Assembly: GCA_003648225.1 (NCBI GenBank)
Contig: QMOL01000040.1
Location: 1 to 14,020, forward strand
Length of the DNA stretch: 14,020 nucleotides
Direction: 5' to 3'
DNA from: Chlamydiota bacterium
GTDB lineage: Bacteria; Auribacterota; UBA3054; B51-G9
The notes below the pieces were generated by a model, which worked only from the letters and a program-made list of their open reading frames with translations, ran no database searches and had not been told where the DNA came from. Shown in pieces: positions 8,397-13,819 of the stretch (the first letter of the stretch is position 1; every line of letters begins with the position of its first letter). A program made the translations under genes and the position numbers.

Positions 8397-9521
8397 ATGA
8401 AAAACGGCAAAATTCATATCCAGATAATCGGTATAGGCGGCGGTGGCGGTAACGCTATAAATCACATCACGCAATTAAATGAGAATCGCGCTCAGTTTAT
8501 TGCTGTTAATACCGACTTGATGGCAATTAATAAATTAGACGTCAACGATAAACTCCAAATAGGACAACGATTAACTAACGGCTTCGGCTCAGGCGCAAAT
8601 CCTGAAATAGGTAAAAAAGCGGCAGAAGAAGATTACGAAAAAATATGCGAAATGGTAGCCGGCGCAGACCTCGTTTTTCTCGCCGCGGGACTTGGCGGCG
8701 GCACGGGAACAGGAGCAACTCCTGTTATTGCAAAAGCGGCAAAGGCGGCCGGAGCGATGATTGTCGCTGTTGTCACTTTACCTTTTTCTACTGAAGGAGC
8801 GAAACGCGGGGAAGTTGCCAAGAAGGGACTTGACGAATTACGACAGATTGTTGATTCTGTTATTTGCATTCCTAATGATAGAATTACCAAGCTTGCCGGA
8901 GATAAAATGCCGCTTGTGGAAGCTTTCCGTCTGTCAGATAAAGTTTTAAATAACGCGTTTGGTGCCGTGGCAAATCTTGTTGCACAAGTAGGGATAGTTA
9001 ATATTGATTATAATGATGTAAAAACAGTTCTCACTGAAAAAGGGGAGTCTATGGTCGGCTTCGGAGAAGCAACCGGCAGCAACTGCGCGGTTAAAGCTGT
9101 TCGTTACGCTATGGCAAGTCCGCTTTTACAGAGAAGTGATATTATCGGCGCTAAACAAGTGCTCGTCTCATTTGTATCAGGAAAAGATGTAACTTTGAAA
9201 GATTTTCATGAAGCGATTAGAATTGTTAATAATGAAATTCGTGGCGAAGCAAATGTTATTTTCGGCGTTATTACTTCCGATGAATTTACATCTAAAACTG
9301 AGGTGACACTTATCGCCACAGGCCTGTCGGAAATTAATCAAAAAAAGAAACGTGAAGGAATATTTACACCAATTGTTGATCCCGTACAGGTTACAATGGA
9401 TATTTTGCCCGCGGAAAAAGGGCTGTTCATAAAACAAGACCCGACACTCATTAACGGTGTTAATTATGATACACCAACATACATCCGCTGGGGAAGAAAA
9501 TTAATCGAATCAGTCGCGTGA
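8397..9521 (+). CDS. ftsZ: FtsZ, tubulin-like division GTPase
   Basis: Cytoplasmic GTPase that polymerises into the Z-ring. The GTP-binding domain opens with IGIGGGGGNAINH and carries the tubulin signature GGGTGTG at 100-106 (followed by ATPV where AAPV is common). The T7 synergy loop reads NIDYNDVKTVL (202-212) with Asp204 and Asp207, the residues expected to complete the active site of the neighbouring subunit. After the core, a linker of only about 30-40 residues leads to YDTPTYIRW (357-365), recognisable as the conserved C-terminal peptide that binds FtsA, followed by nine more residues including two Lys/Arg. At 374 residues it is near the short end of the family because of the linker. 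It is the last gene of the dcw run; a gene-poor region follows. Confidence 0.97.
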   Translation: MKNGKIHIQIIGIGGGGGNAINHITQLNENRAQFIAVNTDLMAINKLDVNDKLQIGQRLTNGFGSGANPEIGKKAAEEDYEKICEMVAGADLVFLAAGLGGGTGTGATPVIAKAAKAAGAMIVAVVTLPFSTEGAKRGEVAKKGLDELRQIVDSVICIPNDRITKLAGDKMPLVEAFRLSDKVLNNAFGAVANLVAQVGIVNIDYNDVKTVLTEKGESMVGFGEATGSNCAVKAVRYAMASPLLQRSDIIGAKQVLVSFVSGKDVTLKDFHEAIRIVNNEIRGEANVIFGVITSDEFTSKTEVTLIATGLSEINQKKKREGIFTPIVDPVQVTMDILPAEKGLFIKQDPTLINGVNYDTPTYIRWGRKLIESVA

Positions 9522-9558
9522 GTACAGTAATGAAAGCTCCCGGATTTTGGTTATGAAT

Positions 9559-9577
9559 CAAAAGCAAGATGCTTTTG
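9559..9577 (+). terminator. Weak hairpin after ftsZ, possible terminator
   Basis: CAAAAGCA and TGCTTTTG form an 8-bp stem with an AGA loop, 38 bp after the ftsZ stop. The stem is AT-rich, and the T-run is part of the stem rather than behind it, so termination would be inefficient at best. Confidence 0.3.
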
Positions 9578-9613
9578 TTACTCTCTTCAATTGCCGCCGA
9601 CTGCGGTCGAATA

Positions 9614-9637
9614 TCCGCCATAGGCGGAATTAATTCC
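9614..9637. repeat. Hairpin overlapping a perfect 12-bp palindrome
   Basis: TCCGCC (9614-9619) pairs with GGCGGA (9623-9628) around ATA. The right arm runs into GGAATTAATTCC (9626-9637), a perfect palindrome. The two structures exclude each other. Farther right, CGGCTACAGAA (9652-9662) matches the right end of the tandem element at 10 of 11 bases, so this may be a decayed relative. Confidence 0.4.
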
Positions 9638-9742
9638 AACATTATCGAGGTCGGCTACAGAATGGCAACACCCTCAATCAACAAAAAATGTTGTTTAAAG
9701 CAATACATATTCTCACGGTCAGGAATATATCCCAGTGAAGAG

Positions 9743-9940
9743 GTCTTTATATATTTATATAATTGTTGTTTTAATCGACCATATAATGCACAAAATTAAT
9801 TGCCGATATTTTTAGAAACACAAGCAAAATTATCAATTCAGAAAATGATAAAATATGGTAAAATTGATCTTGCTTGGTCTTTTATTCTTGATTTCAAGAA
9901 TAGCGTTAATCCTGATGAAACAGTTAAACGGGAAATATTT
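9743..9940 (+). pseudogene. Remnant of a PIN-domain (toxin-like nuclease) gene
   Basis: Read in a single frame, the DNA gives VFIYLYNCCFNRPYNAQN, a TAA at 9797-9799, then LPIFLETQAKL and KIDLAWSFILDFKNSVNPDE. This follows the opening of a family of small PIN-domain proteins whose start I remember as xIYLDNCCFNRPxDDQ...LETEAKL...LxWSYILDxENxxNP. The match is from memory, not a search. Here the first active-site Asp is Tyr (TAT where GAT is expected), the stop cuts the frame, no start codon lies at the expected place, and the sequence leaves the family after about 65 residues, where hairpins and the tandem repeat begin. An intact member would have about 140-150 residues. Such proteins are usually ribonucleases, often toxins of toxin-antitoxin pairs; no antitoxin gene is visible. 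A functional product is very unlikely. Confidence 0.65.
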
Positions 9941-9962
9941 ACTGGCGTGATTTTTTCTGTAA

Positions 9963-9981
9963 CCAACCTCGCTGAGGTTGG
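9963..9981. repeat. Perfect 8-bp hairpin at the left edge of the tandem repeat
   Basis: CCAACCTC and GAGGTTGG pair around GCT. The right arm is the first eight bases of the 47-bp repeat unit, so the left arm may mark the junction where the repeat entered the PIN remnant. Confidence 0.6.
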
Positions 9982-10065
9982 AGGAATTCTCCGCAGCCAA
10001 CGGCAGCGGCTGCAGAAGAAGAGGTTGGAGGAATTCTCCGCAGCCAACGGCAGCGGCTGCAGAAG
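9974..10065. repeat. Two tandem copies of a GC-rich palindromic element (period 47 bp)
   Basis: Bases 9974-10018 and 10021-10065 are identical over 45 bp, with AA between them. Each copy contains a strong imperfect hairpin: TTCT, a CC bulge, GCAGCC, the loop AACGGCAGC, GGCTGC, AGAA (first copy 9987-10017). The 23-bp core also occurs between ftsW and murG at 3718-3740 with three changes. Exact identity of the tandem copies implies a recent duplication. The element encodes no protein that I recognise; it resembles small dispersed palindromic repeats such as REP or RPE elements in kind, not in sequence. Confidence 0.85.
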
Positions 10066-10073
10066 CCAACATC

Positions 10074-10088
10074 CAACGTTGAGCGTTG
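10074..10088. repeat. Small hairpin
   Basis: CAACG and CGTTG pair around TTGAG, immediately after the tandem repeat. Short, so possibly by chance. Confidence 0.3.
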
Positions 10089-10117
10089 TAATAATAACCC
10101 CTTTCGATCATCGACCA

Positions 10118-10145
10118 CCTCCCCTTTGCAGGGGAGGAGTTTTAA
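10118..10145 (+). terminator. GC-rich hairpin followed by TTTT, terminator-like
   Basis: CCTCCCCT pairs perfectly with AGGGGAGG around TTGC (10118-10137), followed by AGTTTTAA. The stem is strong but the T-run is short. No gene ends just upstream, so it may be a dispersed repeat or may stop readthrough from ftsZ about 600 bp away. Confidence 0.45.
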
Positions 10146-10178
10146 GCCAAGTTTCAAGTTTCGGGTATAGAGATTTAA

Positions 10179-10199
10179 AAACTCCCTAAAAGGGAGTTT
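10179..10199. terminator. Perfect 9-bp hairpin with A-run before and T-run after
   Basis: AAACTCCCT and AGGGAGTTT pair around AAA. A-rich sequence to the left and TTT at the right end would let it act weakly in both directions. Its CTCCC/GGGAG core resembles the hairpin at 10118-10137, so the two may be related. Confidence 0.45.
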
Positions 10200-10209
10200 C
10201 ATCGTAGCG

Positions 10210-10243
10210 TAGGGTTAACCTCGCGATAGCGAGAGCAACCCTA
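10210..10243. repeat. Long two-part hairpin with a symmetric internal loop
   Basis: TAGGGTT (10210-10216) pairs with AACCCTA (10237-10243), and CTCGC (10220-10224) with GCGAG (10229-10233). The loop is GATA and the internal loop is AAC opposite AGC. No T-run follows, so it is not an ordinary terminator. Confidence 0.6.
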
Positions 10244-10264
10244 TGTTATTAAAATGAGCAATGA

Positions 10265-10326
10265 TTGCACTCTATATAGGAGTGCTTCAATTTCTTCTTC
10301 GGATATTATTGAAGTGAGTGCTATAG
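10265..10326 (+). other. Cluster of mutually exclusive hairpins, possible structured RNA
   Basis: GCACTC (10267-10272) can pair with GAGTGC at 10280-10285 or with an identical GAGTGC at 10316-10321. CTTCAAT (10285-10291) pairs with ATTGAAG (10308-10314) between them. The local stem and the long-range stem cannot both form. The arrangement resembles an RNA switch but could be repeat debris; no riboswitch family is recognised. Confidence 0.3.
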
Positions 10327-10338
10327 AAAATCTCGACT

Positions 10339-10358
10339 GGCATCTTGCTGCTGATGCC
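10339..10358. repeat. 6-bp hairpin GGCATC/GATGCC
   Basis: The two arms pair around TTGCTGCT. It is the last of the hairpin series before the oxidoreductase gene, 95 bp upstream of its start. Confidence 0.4.
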
Positions 10359-10453
10359 TTAGCATAGTAACCAAAGCACAAAGAAGAAATTGACATAATT
10401 TCTAATTAACCTAATTGACCTAAACCAAGAACAAAGAACAAATTCAAAATATT

Positions 10454-12070
10454 ATGCACACTTTCACAAAACAATTTAAAATATCCGTTAATGATTTTCC
10501 AAAAGGAATGGCGGATATTGATTCTCATCTCACACCGTTAATTTCTAAAAAAACCGGGATAGAAGAGAAACACATTCTTTCATATAAAATTCTCGGAAAG
10601 AGTTTGGACGCGAGGAAAAAATCAAATCTGATCTTCAATTTTAAAATTGAGATCGAAGTTGACCCTTCAATAAACATAAATGATTTATTTTTGGATGATC
10701 CGGCACAGCAACTGTCTAAAAAAAATAAAAATCATAATCTGAATTCTTTGAATGTAAAAAAAGATCTGCCGGTTAATCCTGTCGTGATAGGTACAGGTCC
10801 CGCGGGTTTGATGACAGCGTATCTTCTCGCGCAATACGGTTTAAAGCCGATAATTATTGATATTGGAAAACCGGTTGATGAACGAAAAAAAGATATCAAA
10901 ACTTTTTTTACCGACCGAAAAGCTAATCCAAAAAGTAATTTCGCTTTCGGTGAAGGCGGTGCGGGAACTTTCTCCGACGGAAAACTGTTCACAAGAACTA
11001 AAGACCCGAAAATTAAATTTATTCTCGAAACTTTCGTTAAAGCAGGCGCTCCGGAAGAAATATTGTATTTAAAGCGACCGCATATTGGTTCTGATATTTT
11101 GCCGGAAATGGTGAAAAATATTCGACAGGAAATTGAAAAGCTCGGCGGGAAATTTGTTTGGAACAGTGAGGTCGATTCATTAATTATAGAAAATGATTCG
11201 TCTTTAAAAAATATCGCTCTTGCAAACGGTGAGAAAATCTCCGCTCCAGTCTGCTTTGCTGCTGTCGGTCACAGCGCGAGAAAATTAATAAAGAATATGA
11301 TTGAAAGCGGGATCGAACACTCGTTAAAAGATTTTCAGATTGGATGCCGAATTGAGCACACACAGGAATTTATTGACAAAAAACAGTACGGTATTACAAA
11401 TTTACCTAAATGTCTTGGTGCCGCGGAATACAATCTTGTTAATAAGCCGAAAGAGAATATTTCCGGAGCAACAACTTTTTGCATGTGTCCCGGCGGAATA
11501 ATAGTTCCCATGGTTACTGAGGATGGACACCTTTCCACAAATGGAATGAGTAAATATGCCCGGAACTCCGGTTTTGCCAACTCAGCAATAATAGTAAATC
11601 AGAAAGCGCAGAATTTTCCGGATATTAATGAAGTATTTAATTTTATAGAAGGTATAGAAAAGAAAGTTTTTAATGCCGGAGGCGGGGATTATTCTTTTCC
11701 GGCGCAGAAAGCTTATTCGTTTATAAGGAAAGAAACAGGCAACCTCGATAATCAGGAAACAAGCTGCAATCTCGGAATTGTTCCCGCGCGACTTGATGGG
11801 ATTTTGCCTGACAGAACTTTTACCGCGATTTCAGAAGCTTTAAAATATTTTGAAAAAGTTATGCCCGGATTTATGAAATCAGGCGTCTTGATCGGCGCGG
11901 AAACAAAAATATCAAGCCCGGTAAGATTTATTAGAAATATGGACACCTTTCAGTCATCGGTGGATAATCTTTATATTGTGGGTGAAGGCGCGGGATATGC
12001 CGGCGGAATAATTTCCGCTGCTCTTGACGGATTGCGCTCCGCGGAAAAATATTTGTCTAAAGTAGAGTAA
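10454..12070 (+). CDS. Uncharacterised FAD-dependent oxidoreductase (COG2509-like)
   Basis: Large flavoprotein of unknown substrate. Residues 1-105 form an N-terminal domain typical of this family and absent from ordinary dehydrogenases. The dinucleotide-binding loop VIGTGPAGLM (Gly113, Gly115, Gly118) binds FAD; FGEGGAGTFSDGKL (165-178) is the family signature, and GEGAGYAGGI from 510 near the C-terminus closes the FAD site. Cysteines such as those in FCMCPGG are present, but no iron-sulfur cluster pattern is evident, and there is no signal peptide or membrane helix, so it should be cytoplasmic. Length 538 fits the family. The ATG at 10454 has no Shine-Dalgarno sequence and lies behind the hairpin-rich region; the N-terminal domain needs this start or one very near. 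The gap of 167 bp and a separate promoter before the next gene suggest it is transcribed alone. Confidence 0.85.
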   Translation: MHTFTKQFKISVNDFPKGMADIDSHLTPLISKKTGIEEKHILSYKILGKSLDARKKSNLIFNFKIEIEVDPSININDLFLDDPAQQLSKKNKNHNLNSLNVKKDLPVNPVVIGTGPAGLMTAYLLAQYGLKPIIIDIGKPVDERKKDIKTFFTDRKANPKSNFAFGEGGAGTFSDGKLFTRTKDPKIKFILETFVKAGAPEEILYLKRPHIGSDILPEMVKNIRQEIEKLGGKFVWNSEVDSLIIENDSSLKNIALANGEKISAPVCFAAVGHSARKLIKNMIESGIEHSLKDFQIGCRIEHTQEFIDKKQYGITNLPKCLGAAEYNLVNKPKENISGATTFCMCPGGIIVPMVTEDGHLSTNGMSKYARNSGFANSAIIVNQKAQNFPDINEVFNFIEGIEKKVFNAGGGDYSFPAQKAYSFIRKETGNLDNQETSCNLGIVPARLDGILPDRTFTAISEALKYFEKVMPGFMKSGVLIGAETKISSPVRFIRNMDTFQSSVDNLYIVGEGAGYAGGIISAALDGLRSAEKYLSKVE

Positions 12071-12206
12071 GCTTTCGGCTTGCTGAAAAATTGAAAACAT
12101 TATTCGTAGCTTCTGCTGCGTATTTTCACATAAGTTTCAGCTGTATTATCTGAGTTTAAAGAATTTTCGGCAGCAGATTTTCCATCACAAAAAAATAGTT
12201 TGGATT

Positions 12207-12220
12207 TGGTATAATATAAT
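12207..12220 (+). promoter_or_regulatory. Extended -10 promoter before the MFS gene
   Basis: TGGTATAAT (-10 box 12210-12215) has a consensus extended -10 and is followed by an overlapping second TATAAT (12215-12220). No good -35 box is seen, which extended -10 promoters can tolerate. The start of transcription would fall near 12222-12227, giving a leader of about 11-28 bases. Confidence 0.6.
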
Positions 12221-12237
12221 TTCAATTGATTAATTAG

Positions 12238-13614
12238 ATGTTAATTGTTATGAGAAAAAATAACTTAAATAATATTGAGCCCCATAAAATAAATCGCCGA
12301 CGCAATATGACAATAGTTACATTGTGCGCAGTGTTCGGCGTCGCAGGCGGAACTTGTATTTCAAATAATGTACTTTCTCTTGTTGCTATTAAACTCGGAG
12401 CAGGTGATATTTATCTCGGATTGCTTGCTGCGGCATTTACCGCTCCATTAGTTCTCGGTATATTTAGTATGAAGGCGATTGAGAAACACGGGAAATTAAA
12501 GATATTGATTCCGTGGACTGCGGCTTCAACAATATTGGTTATGCTGTATATGTTGATACCGAAAATTGCTCAGCAATATCGTCCTGTTTATGTTTTGTCA
12601 TCATTATTTGTCATACAAATTTTAATTAACACCTGCGCTGCTATAGGAAATACGGCGTGGTTTCCATTATTGCAGGATACTACGCCTACGCGTTTAACCG
12701 GCAGATTTTTCGCGCGTCTGAGGACTTCATGGCAAACCGCCTCAATAATCACAGTTATTGTCATTTCATTTTTCCTCGGTAAAAATTCCGAGTGGTGGAA
12801 ATTTGAAATTATATTTGCTGCTGCTTTTATTCTACTGACAATAAAATTTTTACTTTTGCTGCGGATTCAAGAGAAGCCGCTTGCAGTGCGTCACATTTCT
12901 GATAAAACGATTATCGGCAGATTTAAAGAAGTGTTTCAAATTAAACAGTTGAGGTATTGTATAATTTATTTGGCATGCTATTCTTTTCTTGCTGCGGCGC
13001 CGGAACCTTTTAAAATTAAAATGCTTAAGCAGCTTCATTATTCCAGCGGATTCATTCTCGCGGCAATATCTATGTTTGGTGTTGGTGCAATCCTTTCACT
13101 TAGATTTTGGGGTAAATTAGCTGATAAATTCGGTAATCGCGCGATATTCAGCATATCGCATATTGGGATGATAGTAACAACGATTTTATGGTTGATAATT
13201 GATAATAATATTTTCAGTGAAATTATGACTTTCATTTTGTATTTCAGTTTCGGTATTTTTCATAGCGGCAATGGCATCGCGCAAACAAGATATGTTTTGC
13301 ACTCGGTTCCTGATTCGAAACAGAACTATATAAACATAATTAATTTCACTACTTTCTTTTTTATTTCTATTGCACCGATTATTACGGGTGTTTTTTTAAC
13401 AATGACTCAAAATGTTAGTTTTTCAAGTGGAGCGCTCAACCTCAATAATTATCATCTTATGTTTATTATTATCGGTACTTTGTTTATCGTTCCGCATATT
13501 CTGAGACGTAACCTGAGGGCAGCTAAAGAAAGTTCAACAAGTAATGTCGTGGCATTCGTTATGCGCCCCTTAAGAAATATTTTCGGACCTTTTAAGAGGA
13601 TAAATAGAAAATAA
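12238..13614 (+). CDS. MFS transporter, substrate unknown
   Basis: Inner-membrane transporter of the major facilitator superfamily. The 458 residues show about 11-12 hydrophobic segments in two halves, separated by a central charged stretch (about 212-240, EKPLAVRHISDKTIIGRFKE). The loop with TPTRLTGRFFARLR (149-162) lies between early helices, where family members have a conserved basic motif. GVGAILSLRFWGKLADKFGNR in the second half is the usual GxxxDRxGRR-like turn between helices. The tail is basic. No motif indicates a substrate. ATG at 12238 and ATG at 12250 are both possible; neither has a Shine-Dalgarno sequence, and both lie just behind the extended -10 promoter. It is separate from the dcw genes and next to a CRISPR array, with no functional link visible. 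Confidence 0.85.
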   Translation: MLIVMRKNNLNNIEPHKINRRRNMTIVTLCAVFGVAGGTCISNNVLSLVAIKLGAGDIYLGLLAAAFTAPLVLGIFSMKAIEKHGKLKILIPWTAASTILVMLYMLIPKIAQQYRPVYVLSSLFVIQILINTCAAIGNTAWFPLLQDTTPTRLTGRFFARLRTSWQTASIITVIVISFFLGKNSEWWKFEIIFAAAFILLTIKFLLLLRIQEKPLAVRHISDKTIIGRFKEVFQIKQLRYCIIYLACYSFLAAAPEPFKIKMLKQLHYSSGFILAAISMFGVGAILSLRFWGKLADKFGNRAIFSISHIGMIVTTILWLIIDNNIFSEIMTFILYFSFGIFHSGNGIAQTRYVLHSVPDSKQNYINIINFTTFFFISIAPIITGVFLTMTQNVSFSSGALNLNNYHLMFIIIGTLFIVPHILRRNLRAAKESSTSNVVAFVMRPLRNIFGPFKRINRK

Positions 13615-13628
13615 AACTTTGTTTTAAT

Positions 13629-13661
13629 AATAATTTTGAATTATCAAAAAAATTATTTTTT
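13629..13661 (+). terminator. AT-rich hairpin with T-run, probable terminator of the MFS gene
   Basis: AATAATTTT (13629-13637) pairs with AAAATTATT (13649-13657), followed directly by TTTT. It lies 14 bp after the MFS stop and would separate that transcript from the CRISPR array. The stem has no GC pairs except by extension, so it is weak. Confidence 0.5.
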
Positions 13662-13717
13662 AAATAGAAAGAGTATAATTTTGTGTAAACAGTCGGTTGC
13701 TGTATAACTAATTCTAA

Positions 13718-13753
13718 AATGGGAAGAATTGCTGTTCTTTGAAATGATATAAT
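13718..13753 (+). repeat. Half-degenerate terminal CRISPR repeat
   Basis: Bases 13734-13753 match the last 20 bp of the repeat exactly, while the first 16 bp match at only 5 positions. AATTCT (13710-13715) and AGAATT (13725-13730) form a small hairpin across the lost half. This repeat bounds the array on the left. Confidence 0.85.
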
Positions 13754-13791
13754 AGTAGGCAAATTGGAACCAGAAGCGACAGCGTTGTGGT

Positions 13792-13819
13792 TTGATTCCG
13801 TTCTTTGAAATGATATAAT
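13792..13819 (+). promoter_or_regulatory. Promoter built into each CRISPR repeat (first full copy shown)
   Basis: TTGATT (13792-13797) and TATAAT (13814-13819) are 16 bp apart, with TG one base before the -10 box (extended -10). The same pattern repeats every 66 bp at each full repeat. Transcription would start a few bases into the following spacer. Promoters in type II-C repeats are known from Neisseria meningitidis; activity here is inference. Confidence 0.6.

Larger units (their letters stand above)
9522..10453. other. 932-bp intergenic region rich in gene debris and hairpins
   Basis: No intact gene is supported here. Open frames on both strands read through repeats and have no family-like sequence, apart from the PIN remnant at 9743-9940. 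The region holds at least eight separate hairpins, an exact 47-bp-period duplication and local GC-rich patches. A TTGACA at 10390-10395 could be a -35 box for the oxidoreductase gene, but no good -10 box is spaced from it. Confidence 0.7.

Noticed and set aside
9800..10189. A 129-residue reading frame as a separate gene
   Set aside because: It starts at a TTG directly after the TAA of the PIN remnant, in the same frame, and its second half only translates the hairpins and tandem repeats.
9833..10202. Three reverse-strand reading frames of 69-92 residues across the repeats
   Set aside because: Their similar Leu/Gln/Pro/Ala-rich segments come from the two tandem copies read in different frames; no start signals or family resemblance.
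10210..10243. Two-part hairpin as an integron attC site
   Set aside because: The arms do not end in the RYYYAAC/GTTRRRY core sites, the loop is short, and there is no integrase or cassette gene nearby.
10432..10446. CAAAGAAC followed by AAATTC as a tracrRNA anti-repeat
   Set aside because: Eight bases are complementary to GTTCTTTG of the CRISPR repeat, but beyond them the match drops to chance level, and the functionally important complement of GTTGTGGTTTGATT is absent.
13674..13679. TATAAT upstream of the array as a leader promoter
   Set aside because: No -35 box at a suitable distance and no extended -10; in such AT-rich sequence a single TATAAT is weak evidence.
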